A stretch of 64,000 nucleotides of DNA from Rhynchopus sp. YZ270_cl-10 (taxonomy: Eukaryota > Euglenozoa > Diplonemea > Diplonemida > Diplonemidae): positions 248,001 through 312,000 of the forward strand of contig OZ037900.1 in NCBI GenBank assembly GCA_964035575.1, written 5' to 3'. A model generated the notes under the pieces. That model saw nothing but the letters and a program-made list of their open reading frames with translations. It had not been told where the DNA came from and made no database searches. Below, piece by piece: positions 21,301-30,668 of the stretch; position 1 is the stretch's first letter; each line of letters starts with the position of its first letter. Position numbers and translations under genes: made by a program.

Positions 21301-24158
21301 TCGGAGAGAATGCCTGAGCCGCGTTGTCCGTGTGTTTCGATGAGGCGGTTGACTGAGGTGCGGATCTGCGAGGCTGTGCTGTTCCGTGCAATGTTGAGGT
21401 GGGTCACAGCGATGTCCATCCCCTCGTCGTCAGGGAGAGAGTCGGTAGGTACACGAAGACGCAGCTCGGTTCCGGTGCACGAAATGCGGGCAACCTCTGC
21501 ACGTGGCAGCTCGGATTTGATAAAGGCTTCGACTGCGTCCGGGTCGCTGCCAAGCTTCATCGCGACAGTCATGTTGTAGCCAACTCCAAGCTTGCTCTTC
21601 AAGAAGAACGGCGAGCCCCAGGAGTGGAGACATCCTTTGTGCATGATGGCGACGCTGTCCCCGAGCACATCAGCCTCTTCCATGTAGTGAGTCGTGAGCA
21701 CAATGACACGGCCCTTGAGGACCTCAGGGTCGCGCAGGAGACGCCACATCGACCTGCGCGATTCAACGTCCATTCCTGCGGTGGGTTCGTCAAGGAAGAT
21801 CAGCTTCGAGCCGCCAATCAGCGCACAGCCGACGGACAGCTTCCTCTTCTGCCCTCCGGAGAGCGTCTCGCTCCAGGCGTGCTGCTTCTCGTAGAGGTTG
21901 ACCATCTTGAGCATCTGCTCGACCCTAGACTTGAGGACATCGGAGGGCACACCCTTGAGCCTGCCGTAGAAGGTGAGGTGCTCAACGCAGGACATCTTCG
22001 CCCAAAGGATGTTGTGTTGCGGGCAGACGCCGATGTTGTTCCGGATTTCGTCCATGTCGGTGATAATGGATTTGCCCCAGATATGGCAGTCGCCGTCGGT
22101 GGGGGTGTACATCCCGGTGAGCATGTTGATGAGGGTGGTCTTGCCTGCGCCGTTGTGTCCGAGCACGCACTGCACCTGGCCTTCGTAGAATGTAACGGCA
22201 TCGCCTCCCCCGATGGCCTCGGAGCTGACCCCCTTACCCAGGTTGTCCACTGCAACGTTGCGCTCGCCGTGCCCGTCTGGAGACGGAAAGTCCAGACGCA
22301 GTCCCATAATGCGTACACGCTCCCTCAGCTGCATCTCTGCGCGTGTTGTCTCGTCGATCTCGGTGTCAACACAGTGTGGCAGCGTTTTTGGCAGGCTCGC
22401 AGCGTCCAGGTTCTTCTGCTCTGCCTTGTGTTTGATGCATCCCCAGTAGGTTGGGGAGAAGAGGAAGAGGGGGCTGCGCTTGACTCCGTACTGCGAAGGG
22501 AGAACGTTGTCGAAGTACCAGAACAGAAACAGATAGAGCACGATGTCGAGCATAAGCATGAAGATGACCATTCCGAAGGAGAAGCTTCCCTTCGAGATCT
22601 CTGCAAAGGAGCCTCCGGTTCCGACGGTTTCGTACTCAATGACACGGTCGATGCCGAAGCCGTATGCGACAGTGGAGGAGAGCGAGGCCATCCCCTTCGC
22701 ACCGCTGGAAGAGTTGTCGTCCAGCCAGAAGCGCGGCAAGATCATCATGAATCCAAGAAGCGGTGCCGCAATCGACGCAATTCTTGCCTTCGAGAAGAAT
22801 ACCGAGAACAGCAGTCCCTGCGCCACCAATGTCATCACGAAGAGCAGCGTCATCAGCAGCAACAACAGGAAGGAGGTGTGGCTGAAGAACGACACACAGG
22901 CAAACACCGTCAACAGCGTCCCCGCAATCCCCAAAATCATGAGGTAGCTCACGTACCACGACAAAAAGAAGGCTGTCTTCGAGAGCCCCATGATGAGCAT
23001 GCCTTCACGCACACGGTTCTCCTTCTCCTCGACGACTCCACCGGTCATGACAGAGATAGGGTACAAGAAGGCAAGCGCAATCGCAAGCACCAACAGACCT
23101 CCAGCGCTTCTCAGGAACTCATAGTTTGTGTACTCCTCCGTCGGCATGGGGAAGGTCACAACGTCCTCCCAGACTGACGCAGACCCATCCACGAAGTACC
23201 CACTCAGCAGGTTCTGCAACGTCGCAAACCCCGACGCGATGTACCTCTTCGAAGGATGGTCGCCAAGCCCTTGGTCCAGGTCTGCGGTGGTCTCGATAGA
23301 GGTCTTGGGTGTTCCGGAGTGGTTCAGACGCAGTGTGTACGCAAACTCGTTTGCATCAAAGTTGATTTCATCCAACACAACGAGACCCAAGGTGAATTCG
23401 CTTGCGTCCCCCTTGGCGTAGGTGACAGCATCGTCTTCGGAGGACCACACCTCAGGGCAGGAAGGGTTGTTGCGCGCCTCGAGGGTCGTCTGGTAGATGC
23501 TAGAGAAGAGCTTTGAGGTGTTCTGCATGTGTGCGATGACCGCCTTCGCTTCGTCGCAGGAGGTGCCACTTCCGGTCACGAATTGGAGGTTTCCGTTCAT
23601 CCGAAGCGGGTCGGTCCAGGGGCCGTTGCCACCACCACTGAGATCTCCCTGAGCCCACTGTGCGATAGCCTGCATAACGACCAATGTGTCCAAAGGGGGG
23701 ATCGTCGTAGGGTGTTTTTCAGACGCTTTGATGGCAGCCATTGCTCCGTAGATTCGATCGGAGGTGTTCCCGAAAATTCCGCAGAGTTGTGGACCTGACA
23801 GGTCTTTGTTGGTAGGCCACATGTAAGAGCCGCATTCAGAGGGTTCACACTTGCGGATGTACGGCGCGAACAGATCCTGCTCTGCGGTGAACCCTTCGGT
23901 GCACACCACGTCACGAAGCAGCTCGGTGTAGTCCACCGCCCCGGTCGTGTACCCTGCCTCAGGGTAGTGCTTGTCCGTGCTTGCAAGCCAGCCGAAGATC
24001 ATCGCCAGCACCATGACAGGCGGGAGAAGCATCTCACAGAGGCACACCCGAAGGGCTCTGGACTTCAGCCGGAGTGTCTTCTCCAGGGCCAGGTAGAAGT
24101 GCAGGCTCTGCTTGTTCTCCACGTCGTATCCATGCAGGTCTAGCCGCGGATTCTCCAT
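18315..24158 (-). CDS. Full-length ABCA-family transporter with WW-like insert
   Basis: A two-half ABC transporter of the lipid-moving A subfamily. Exon 1 spans 24158-18450. A 72-nt GTATGG...CAG intron (18449-18378) is inferred, then a short exon ends at 18315, giving 1923 residues. The intron is open in frame, so a 1947-residue unspliced form is possible. Layout: TM helix ~33-56, large Cys-bearing extracellular loop, TM bundle ~345-560, NBD1 with GHNGAGKTT (~666) and LSGGQKRKLSVG (~766), second TM region, then NBD2 with GTNGAGKTTT (~1616) and LSGGNKRKLSVA (~1714). Both Walker B motifs (FLDEP, LLDEP) and TTH switch His residues are present, so both ATP sites look competent. Between TM region 2 and NBD2, residues ~1520-1555 carry a WW-like segment (AWLMCKDLQTGTVYYFNERT), unusual for ABCA proteins. 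Family call firm. Confidence 0.93.
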   Translation of the reverse strand: MENPRLDLHGYDVENKQSLHFYLALEKTLRLKSRALRVCLCEMLLPPVMVLAMIFGWLASTDKHYPEAGYTTGAVDYTELLRDVVCTEGFTAEQDLFAPYIRKCEPSECGSYMWPTNKDLSGPQLCGIFGNTSDRIYGAMAAIKASEKHPTTIPPLDTLVVMQAIAQWAQGDLSGGGNGPWTDPLRMNGNLQFVTGSGTSCDEAKAVIAHMQNTSKLFSSIYQTTLEARNNPSCPEVWSSEDDAVTYAKGDASEFTLGLVVLDEINFDANEFAYTLRLNHSGTPKTSIETTADLDQGLGDHPSKRYIASGFATLQNLLSGYFVDGSASVWEDVVTFPMPTEEYTNYEFLRSAGGLLVLAIALAFLYPISVMTGGVVEEKENRVREGMLIMGLSKTAFFLSWYVSYLMILGIAGTLLTVFACVSFFSHTSFLLLLLMTLLFVMTLVAQGLLFSVFFSKARIASIAAPLLGFMMILPRFWLDDNSSSGAKGMASLSSTVAYGFGIDRVIEYETVGTGGSFAEISKGSFSFGMVIFMLMLDIVLYLFLFWYFDNVLPSQYGVKRSPLFLFSPTYWGCIKHKAEQKNLDAASLPKTLPHCVDTEIDETTRAEMQLRERVRIMGLRLDFPSPDGHGERNVAVDNLGKGVSSEAIGGGDAVTFYEGQVQCVLGHNGAGKTTLINMLTGMYTPTDGDCHIWGKSIITDMDEIRNNIGVCPQHNILWAKMSCVEHLTFYGRLKGVPSDVLKSRVEQMLKMVNLYEKQHAWSETLSGGQKRKLSVGCALIGGSKLIFLDEPTAGMDVESRRSMWRLLRDPEVLKGRVIVLTTHYMEEADVLGDSVAIMHKGCLHSWGSPFFLKSKLGVGYNMTVAMKLGSDPDAVEAFIKSELPRAEVARISCTGTELRLRVPTDSLPDDEGMDIAVTHLNIARNSTASQIRTSVNRLIETHGQRGSGILSDSLLQHCHDVLSSMRTVASFPTLFNRMDAKKDALQIEGTGVSMTTLEEVFMKIEAECHEEDLEREMRESITTASHAAGGSKMHAEAPADARHSTISMHDFGQLYTITNEEDPPTTGTVLYQDQFRAMFLKRFNCAKRDTRTLCFQFVFPVVMIILALIVGSLNAPTQGTLEMEASIYDTPSIPFVSTGDALTTYAFAGYAMLNVTAEDASVVNADTLSVWSDGHRANKDVDRPFGIAAAQNNVLSNESFYHALPSAMRGTENARMKQVHGESSRITVSNHPLPRNEYRSEIINSVKTAITAILILIPFSFLPSNFVSFVVKEKQCRAKHVQIVSGANLAAYWASTFLFDLASYGCTMFLAFLVFFIAGRDEYVGDFTVFMATFLLFAFYGVAAAWSSYMMSFLFQSHSAAQSSVIGFNFIAGFVTVIVVITLQFVDSTKDIATALQYIFRLIPSFALGDGIVQLSLRTLYTSIDGLSGNKSAFAWDIAGADIMYLACSSPVYFLATLLLESDTIRGKLKRAMKGKGWTHTEDSAERPLLSANATDADCFNEGEYHTIERDEENVMHRRGAWLMCKDLQTGTVYYFNERTGESKYHAKGTPFHRDENVVAHAKEVNAAEHGRDGDFVTVQGLRKVWPARGNAPQKVAVSDVTFGVKRGELFAFLGTNGAGKTTTLSVLSGEIPPTSGRALIAGHDVELEPHLARQNVGYCPQFDALLDNLTCEEHLELYSRLRGIPMKHRKESTEVLLEGLGLDVHRKKQSAKLSGGNKRKLSVAIALIGGPAAVLLDEPSAGMDPVARRSLWGALEKAITDLKLSVVLTTHHLEEVEGLSRLDHRVTIMVDGRLQCLGNLSTLKSQLGDAYELTLKVTSAAAETALCDFIKKTWVGTELVESNQQRLSFQVPKSQATLSQMFEIIENGREKLCISDYSINEMSLEQVFIRISERAVRDEDVVWPLILNYSKTLKLQNYTHNTSPQAAYGNGSGTDTHTPSPPARE

Positions 24159-24919
24159 TGTGTTGCCTTTGCTTTGTATATGCAGAGACGTGGTGAAGCG
24201 GGGGGGGGGTTTGCTTCAAATAAAGTGGGGGTGGAGGACGGGGGGGGGGTAAGAGAGAAAAAAAAGGGGGGGGGGGGGGGGTGAAAGTGTGCTAATGTGT
24301 ATCTGGTTGGGTTTGTGGTGTGGGGGGGGGCGGGGGAGTGGTGAGAACTACGTATTGCAGGGTTCGAAGCGTCGCAGCCTCTGTGAAGGAGGCGAACAAA
24401 GCCATCAGTGGTGCTACGGGAGGGGTTCGATATTGACAGGTCGCTGACACAGGGACTCTATACACACACACCCCCTGATATTGACACGTCGTTGACAGGT
24501 CGTTGACCGACTTCCGAAAGCACCAATCAGGAGTTTCATTTTCTACATAGCAGTTACTGTTCTCACAAAACGTTCCTGACTCATATCCGCAAACCCGCAA
24601 ACCCGAACTGTAATGAAAAGAGACTGGGATCCGGCGGGAGACGGAAGAAAAGGACTGGAACTGAGGAGTGTAATAACGTAGAGGCAGGGGATAAAGGTGA
24701 AAAAGACAACGGAGCAGCAAAGCGCTGTCAGGAAAAAACGAAATTGAAGAGGGGGAGTATTTTATTGTATCAACGTTTTTTTTTGCTCTTTTTTTTTGTT
24801 GTGCGAAAATGTATGCGTTTCTTTTTGTATATATTTTGTTTTTCGACGACAATTTTGAGTTTTTCTTTTTTCTGAGACAAATTTCATATACCCCTGAGAC
24901 ACAAAAAACCCCCTCTTTT
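24159..24919. other. Spacer with one MITE
   Basis: Between the two genes there is a G-rich simple block (24200-24330; pyrimidine-rich on the coding strand, upstream of the transporter start), the family F MITE at 24409-24525, and otherwise AT-rich DNA with no gene. Confidence 0.5.
24409..24525. mobile_element. Non-autonomous MITE, family F (copy 2)
   Basis: A 117-bp element with inverted ends TGGTGCTACGGGAG and CTTCCGAAAGCACCA, flanked by a perfect 5-bp target duplication ATCAG (24404-24408 and 24526-24530). It is longer than copy 1 because the ACACGTCGTTG stretch near the right end is duplicated. Confidence 0.85.
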
Positions 24920-25915
24920 TCACAACTTCACAGCCTTCACTGAATGCTCCCACAACTCGCCGCTGAGGGTAGGAGACCCTGGGAAGGGGAGTGCCTCTGT
25001 CCCGATCTTTGCGGGGGTGCAGTTGCTGTGGTAGCTTCCGTTTTCGATGTCCGGGGAGAGAAGGCAGTGGAGCGAGGTCTGGCAACCTTCGTGCGATGAG
25101 CGGGCTAGGAGGTACTTGAGACCTCCCTGGAAGAGCGGGTAGAGAACGGGGTGTTGGTCTGCGAAGTTCGCGAAGATGTTTGTTGCGCAGAACCCTGGTG
25201 TAGAAGAGGAGTAGATGCAGTCACCTCCGCCACGTGCCGCCTCCTCGGACATATGCATGATCTGTGCACGTTTCGAAGAAGCGTACGCTTTCGCATTGCT
25301 AGTGTGCTTTGCGTTGATCACATCCTCAATGCTGCCTCGTCTGTGCAGCCCGCTGCTCGTGCTGTTGACACGTTTGGGTGTCTCGCCAGCCTGTTTGAGG
25401 AGTTGGAGAAGGAGGAAGTGTGAGTAGTAGTTCGTCTGCAGCGTCATCTCCAGGTCGTCCTCAGTGAGGACAGCGTTGGCCTCAGGGAGGAAGATGCCTG
25501 CGTTGAGGAGAAGATAGTCGATGTGGACATCGCGTGTCTTAAGCAGCGTGAGGAGCTCGTCTGCCGCATGGCGTGTGCTCGCAAAGCTGTCGAGGGAGAC
25601 CTCCAGCGCACGCACGCTGACATCGTGTCCGCCCTTAATGCGCTCCACAATGCCTGCCACACGCTCTGTGTCCGCACCCCTGCAGAGCAGCACAATGTTG
25701 CACCCCATCGCCGCCAGCTGTGTCGCTGCCTCCAGACCGATCCCGCCGGTTCCTCCGGTGATCACTGCGAGCTTCCCTGTCAGGTCCTGCCGCACGTTAG
25801 CATTGCGTGTATACCAAAATCCCTGCACAAAACGACGCGCCAAGACACGCGTTGTCACCAGCGAACACACAACACCCACAGCAGTCAGTGACATTTTTTG
25901 TGATAGCGTGGACAC
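24920..25915 (-). CDS. Membrane-anchored short-chain dehydrogenase/reductase, copy 1
   Basis: A NAD(P)-dependent Rossmann oxidoreductase of the retinol-dehydrogenase/WW-oxidoreductase type (331 residues). A hydrophobic N-terminal anchor (~9-25) precedes the enzyme. TGGTGGIG (~55) binds cofactor, LLLNAGIF matches the NNAG motif, and the catalytic set is Ser in STSSGLHR plus YASSK. This suggests an active enzyme on an internal membrane; the substrate is unknown. It sits directly 5'-to-3' in tandem with copy 2 (26394-27389). The two share a block of nearly identical DNA, described in the findings. The start chosen is the first Met; Met8 is an alternative that keeps the anchor. Confidence 0.88.
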   Translation of the reverse strand: MSTLSQKMSLTAVGVVCSLVTTRVLARRFVQGFWYTRNANVRQDLTGKLAVITGGTGGIGLEAATQLAAMGCNIVLLCRGADTERVAGIVERIKGGHDVSVRALEVSLDSFASTRHAADELLTLLKTRDVHIDYLLLNAGIFLPEANAVLTEDDLEMTLQTNYYSHFLLLQLLKQAGETPKRVNSTSSGLHRRGSIEDVINAKHTSNAKAYASSKRAQIMHMSEEAARGGGDCIYSSSTPGFCATNIFANFADQHPVLYPLFQGGLKYLLARSSHEGCQTSLHCLLSPDIENGSYHSNCTPAKIGTEALPFPGSPTLSGELWEHSVKAVKL

Positions 25916-26393
25916 AAAGGACGTGCTCCACTATACCCTGTCCGTATAAAGGTGTTTGCATCCGATGATTTCATAAAAAAAGGAAAACGGTCGTCAAAAT
26001 ACGTTTGTCATCTCATTGGTTGGGTGAGGGTGAAGGTAAGGGAGCTGTTCAATAAATACTATACACGCGCAACAAAATAAACGTTTGTAAGATCCTAAGC
26101 CTCTCTCGTTGCTTAAGTCGACCAAAAATATAAAAAAAACACGGTTTCTGAAAACGCGTTGTTCCTTCTTTGTATGGAACGGGTTTTTGAGAGCTTCTTT
26201 CCGTGGGGGGAAATATAGAATCTGACTTCAGGTTAATGGCAAGTGAAAAAAAAATCGCAAAATAATCAAAACGCGCTTTCAGAAACCATGACAAAAAACA
26301 TAAAAAAAACATAGAAAGGGCCAAGAAAAGTGTGCAAGATGACCCTCAGCCACATCATCCTCGGTAATAACCAACACCGCGCTGCCACCTCTC
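25916..26393. other. Spacer between tandem dehydrogenases
   Basis: This is 478 bp of AT-rich DNA with no gene or recognised repeat. It is the presumed region for RNA end formation between the two copies. Confidence 0.4.
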
Positions 26394-27389
26394 TCACAAA
26401 CCCACCACCTTCATCGAATGCGTCCACAGATCGCCTCCTCCGGTCGGGGTGTCCGGGAAGGGGTGCGTCGCTGTGCCCTTAGGCGCGACACAACAGTTGT
26501 TGTAGTACTCTCCGTTGGCGGCGGCGGGCGACAGGAGACAGAAGAGAAGGACCTGCGAGCCTTCCCAGGAGGTCTTCGTCATGAGGTACTTGAGGCCGTT
26601 GTCGAAGGCGGCGTACAGCACGGGGTATTGGTCGCCCCAGCGTGCGAAGAGGCCGCTGCCGCAGAGGCCTGGTGTGCAGGAGACGTACCTCGTGGCGCCG
26701 TCGCCGCTCCGTGCTGCCTCCTCTATCATGTGGAACATCTGGGCCCTCTTGGAGCTCCCGTAGGCACGCACGTTGCTTTCGTGGTGTGTCGTCAGTATGT
26801 CTGAGAGGAAGCCGCTGCGGTGCATGCCACTGCTGGTGCTGACAACGCGTTTGGGTGTCTCGCCAGCCTGTTTGAGGAGTTGGAGAAGCAGGAAGTGAGA
26901 GTAGTAGTTCGTCTGCAGCGTCTCCTCCACGTTGTCCTCGGTGTACACAGCGTTGGGTTCATTCAGTTTGAAAAGGCCTGCGTTGAGGAGAAGATAGTCG
27001 ATGTGGACATCGCGTGTCTTAAGCAGCGTGAGGAGCTCGTCTGCCGCATGGCGTGTGCTCGCAAAGCTGTCGAGGGAGACCTCCAGCGCACGCACGCTGA
27101 CATCGTGTCCACCCTTAATGCGCTCCACAATGCCTGCCACACGCTCTGTGTCCGCACCCCTGCAGAGCAGCACAATGTTGCACCCCATCGCCGCCAGCTG
27201 TGTCGCTGCCTCCAGACCGATCCCGCCGGTTCCTCCGGTGATCACTGCGAGCTTCCCTGTCAGGTCCTGCCGCACATTAGCGTTGCGCGTATACCAATAC
27301 CCCTGCACGGCACGTCGGAGGCAGATTCGCATTGCGATCAACGACCCTACCGTCACCGACAGCACAAAAAACACATCAGGACCCAACAT
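26394..27389 (-). CDS. Membrane-anchored short-chain dehydrogenase/reductase, copy 2
   Basis: A paralogue of the downstream copy with the same length (331 residues) and architecture: N-terminal anchor (VFFVLSVTVGSLIAM), TGGTGGIG cofactor loop, LLLNAG, Ser in VSTSSGMHR, and a YGSSK catalytic pair. The N-terminal anchor and C-terminal third are clearly diverged from copy 1, while residues ~36-140 are almost identical. Divergence in the C-terminal substrate loop (~205-300) suggests different substrates. No intron. Confidence 0.88.
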   Translation of the reverse strand: MLGPDVFFVLSVTVGSLIAMRICLRRAVQGYWYTRNANVRQDLTGKLAVITGGTGGIGLEAATQLAAMGCNIVLLCRGADTERVAGIVERIKGGHDVSVRALEVSLDSFASTRHAADELLTLLKTRDVHIDYLLLNAGLFKLNEPNAVYTEDNVEETLQTNYYSHFLLLQLLKQAGETPKRVVSTSSGMHRSGFLSDILTTHHESNVRAYGSSKRAQMFHMIEEAARSGDGATRYVSCTPGLCGSGLFARWGDQYPVLYAAFDNGLKYLMTKTSWEGSQVLLFCLLSPAAANGEYYNNCCVAPKGTATHPFPDTPTGGGDLWTHSMKVVGL

Positions 27390-27818
27390 CCTAAGTACAA
27401 ATACGAAACGGTTTGTGAGGGTGTCTCTGTTTTAAAAAAAAACGAAATTCGGAGGGAAAAAAAGAGAGGTGTTGTGTATTGTGAAGCTTCTCTCTCTGCA
27501 GTGACGTTTTCACGAAGCTTCCTTGCCTTCTGAGGTTGCCTTTGGAACAATCCTGAAAATCCTCTAATAAACACCCCCCGTCTTTTTTTTTTCGTACAAT
27601 GGAAAAATGCCTCAACACAGAAGAGATGTTTTTCCCGGAAAGGGGTGATGGAGGTGATAGGGGGTGATGAGAAGGGGTATAAACATATCGGTACAGGTTA
27701 TGAGGAGAAGAGGGGCGGGGGAAGAAAAAGAGAGAACAGCTGTTGGTAGGATGAACCCTTAGAGCCTTCGGTGCTTTGGTTGTGTACCGAAAGAAGAAGA
27801 AAAAAAACAAAAGAAAAG

Positions 27819-27890
27819 GTTGAAAGTGCAAACGCCTCACCGTCGGTGCCTGGTTCTCCGCGGGGTTATCGAACCCCCAGAGCGCGCTTC
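27819..27890 (+). repeat. Dispersed short repeat, family B
   Basis: It starts GTTGAAAGTGCAAACGCCTC and ends with CGGGGTTATCGAACCCCC. Read on the minus strand, GGGGGTTCGATAACCCC resembles a tRNA T-arm/B-box, with TAGCCCAATGA about 20 nt before it as a possible weak A-box. Confidence 0.6.
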
Positions 27891-28129
27891 ATTGGGCTAT
27901 GCTTGTAAGCAGGAACATAATCATTGCCCCAACCAGAAATGGTGTGATTATATAGGGTAGTGTATACCCTAGAAGGACACAAGAAGGACCCAATTTACAC
28001 CTAATCTTTGGGGGGGAAATCACATCAAGAAAGAGAGGCATTTTATCACGCAAAGAAGTCAAAAAACCTTTGTGTCCTGGCGGACAGCACAAGACGTCTA
28101 CTTTTTGCCTATCAATAAACTAAAAGAGA

Positions 28130-28215
28130 AGTTAATATGTGCAAAAAACACCTCTGGGACGCAGGCATCTGACACTCTCGCGGGGTATCGAACCCCCGGA
28201 GTGTTGTCCTTGGGG
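28130..28215 (+). repeat. Dispersed short repeat, family B
   Basis: It carries ACCTCTGGGACGCAGGCATC, then GACACTCTCGCGGGGTATCG and AACCCCCGGAGTGTTG. The CACTC...GAGTG and GGGG...CCCC arms make a stable hairpin. Confidence 0.65.
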
Positions 28216-28378
28216 CGGGGGGGGGGAAAAAAGATATGTACAGAAGATCACGTTTTGTTCAAATAGTTAACCTCTCTCCGGGGTTCTGCTGCACAAAAAT
28301 TACTTTTTGAGAACACATAGTTGCTGCTTTTTCTCCATAAAGGGGTGATGAAACAGCTTGGGTTTTTTTTCCTTTTTT

Positions 28379-30486
28379 TTACAACGGCGGCGGCCCCAAC
28401 CTCTGCACCGTAGTCGCCCTTCCAGGAGTGTGCCCCAGATCCTCCGCATCCACACTCTCTGTCGGAGTTGCATCACCACACTGCGGTCCTCCACCACCCC
28501 CTCCACCTCCACCCCCTCCTTGCTCCAACCAAGCTTCCACGCGGGCAGGTGTCACACTCCCACCCCCACGCACCACATTAACCTCCCTCGGTGGCGACTG
28601 CGACCTCGAACCTCCCCTCCACCGTGGCGGGCTTGCACGCCCCGGAGGAGGAACCCATGGAGCCCCATTGTGAAACCGCGGTTGCATATTGAGTGTTAAT
28701 GTATCATAGTCTGAATGCAATGTAGGAGGTGCTGGCTGGGCTTGTGTCTGCGCTTTTGTACGTCTATCGGGTACGGTTCTGCGGGTTGTTGACGTAGATC
28801 TCTTTGGGGTAGCACTGCTGGAGGCTTTGTTCTGTCTGAATACTGTTTTGCGTGCGGCAGTCAGTTCCGCCTCTTTGTCAGCGAGGGCTTCCTGCGCTGC
28901 AGCGAGACGTTGTCTTAAGGAGTGAAGCTCCGCGCTTAACTCTGATGCTTCACCTTGAAGCAGGCTGTCCGCTTTGAGGCGGGATTCTTCTACAGCACGA
29001 AGCTCGCTTTGTAGGGCTTGGAGTGCATCGCGTAATGCATTGCGCTCTGCATGGCATTGTGCAGACCTGCAGGATCCGTCTTGAAGTTGGAGTGCCGCGT
29101 TGCCAGCGTCGGCTGCTGCGAGTTCAAATAAGGCGGCATACATAGCGGCCCTTCCCCTCGCCTCTTCTAAGCGGATGTCGCTGATTTCTTGAAGTCTTGC
29201 GGTATTTTGCATTTCACGGAAAAAGCTTTCCTCCAAAGCTAGGGTACTCATTTCATGCTGGATGGCACTGCTTACGAGGTGCCGGTTGTGTTCTTCGACG
29301 CCACGAAGGTCGAGCAAATCGCTTCGGAGGGCGGCGTTCTCTGAACATGCTGTTGCCAGCTTTGCGGCAAGCTCGGCGTTGGCGACGTCAGACTCGAGAC
29401 GTCCCTTCTCCTGCACAGAGGCGGCCTGGAGGAGCTCCTCATGCAGACTGACCTTGAGGAGGAAGTCCTTCTCGACGTTGCGCAGCTGCTCCTCTCTGGC
29501 CTCGATGTCTTCGTGGCGGGCTAGCAGGCGGCGCATGCTGTCCAGCTCCATCCGCAGTCGAGCGTCTTCATCGCGCGCAGAGGCAGCAGCGGCACGCTCT
29601 GCTGCAGCAGAATCCCGCAAGACCTGGAGCGAAGCCTCCAACTCGGCGACCTGGCCAGCCTGGGCTTCAAAGATAGTGCGCTCGCGGTGCAGGCCTGCGA
29701 CAGTGGCCTCAAGGCTGCGGATGCGGTCGTGGGACATCGCAAGCTCGCCAGAACAGAACTTCAATGCCCGCGACTTCTCCTCAAGGTCCGCCTGAAGTGC
29801 GGCACGGTCGCGGGTCACCTGGTCCACGTATTCGGTAGTGAGGTTGCCGTTGACCATTCCTGTTTGGGGTGAAGAAAAAGTTAAAGCGCTCCCGCAGTAA
29901 AAAAGGGTCGGTACGTTCGTGTCTTTTGGTGCCCCTTTCAAATTTTATGAAAAATCTAAAAAATACCTGTCGTAATCCTCCCCCTCTGACGCACCTCTTG
30001 GATCACATCCTCCAAGGCTGCATCCCCTTCATCGACATGCTGGATGCGTCTATGCGGCGATGCAGGGATGTGCCCTCCCGTCACAAGCGGCTTCACAGGA
30101 CTCAGGTCGAGGTGTGTATGCTGCACCCTCGAGTCGCGCGGAGGCGACGGGCTGACATTCCGCGACTGTATCACCGTACCATCTGTGTTGACCACTGCAC
30201 CAGGCGAGGTACTGCTCAAGCTCTTGTACAACTCAGCAATGTGCCCCACATCCACTTGGTTCGTTAACACCTTCAAACGTGCAGCAGAACTGCCCCCTAC
30301 ACTCGCAACAGTGGGGTTGCCCGGTGTAGACGGAGGCGGTGGTGGCGCAGGGCTCTGCCGCACAGGGCTTCTCGAGCGAGACTGCACGGTTGCCTGCCTG
30401 CCTCTACTAGGTTGCACAACGTGTGGAAGGCTAAGAAGTTCCTCAAGCCCCTCCGCAGCAGTGCCAAGCAGGTTGTTGTAGTCCAT
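28379..30486 (-). CDS. Coiled-coil protein of unknown function
   Basis: Two exons, 30486-29967 and 29859-28379, meet in phase 1 across a 107-nt GTATTT...CAG intron, giving 666 residues. The split codon gives RITTG/MVNG without a stop and the total is a whole number of codons. Residues ~1-175 are a Pro/Ser/Arg-rich disordered head. Residues ~185-545 are a long, nearly unbroken coiled coil rich in Ala, Glu, Leu and Arg. The tail is basic and Ser/Thr-rich, with a run of 11 Gly around residue 630. No catalytic domain is seen. A structural role in cytoskeleton, flagellum or basal body is plausible from the coiled coil alone, but this is inference. Confidence 0.75.
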
Positions 30487-30564
30487 TGTTAACGTGATAG
30501 AAATGTGTTTATGTTTTTGACGATTTATGTCATGTCAAAGGGGCAGAGGGTGAAGAGAGAGGCT

Positions 30565-30630
30565 GTGTTAGGTGTTAGGTGTTAGGTGTTAGGTGTTAGG
30601 TGTTAGGTGTTAGGTGTTAGGTGTTAGGTG
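30565..30630. repeat. Telomere-like heptamer tandem repeat (TTAGGTG)n
   Basis: About nine perfect head-to-tail copies of GTGTTAG (equivalently TTAGGTG) lie just upstream of the coiled-coil gene. It is one base longer than the canonical TTAGGG telomere unit. Confidence 0.95.
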
Positions 30631-30645
30631 GTCGATGCCTAGTGA

Positions 30646-30668
30646 GGGTAATTCTTGCGCAGAATATG
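30646..30668. repeat. Left arm of perfect 23-bp inverted repeat
   Basis: GGGTAATTCTTGCGC begins a 23-bp sequence whose exact reverse complement is at 33131-33153, 2.5 kb away on the far side of the aldo-keto reductase gene. Confidence 0.85.

Larger units (their letters stand above)
27390..28378. other. Spacer with two family B repeats
   Basis: No coding region is supported. Family B repeats are at 27819-27890 and 28130-28215. Between them, 27890-28080 is AT-rich and of unknown origin. Confidence 0.45.

Noticed and set aside
19038-21317. 759-codon plus-strand frame opposite the ABC transporter
   Set aside because: His/Arg/Val-biased mirror of the GC-rich transporter codons. The minus strand has all ABC motifs.
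28130-28215. Spliced-leader RNA gene
   Set aside because: No exon-GT donor followed by a Sm-like site was found, and the copies are dispersed and diverged rather than tandem and uniform.
30565-30630. Chromosome end
   Set aside because: The tract is short, internal, and has ordinary genes on both sides.
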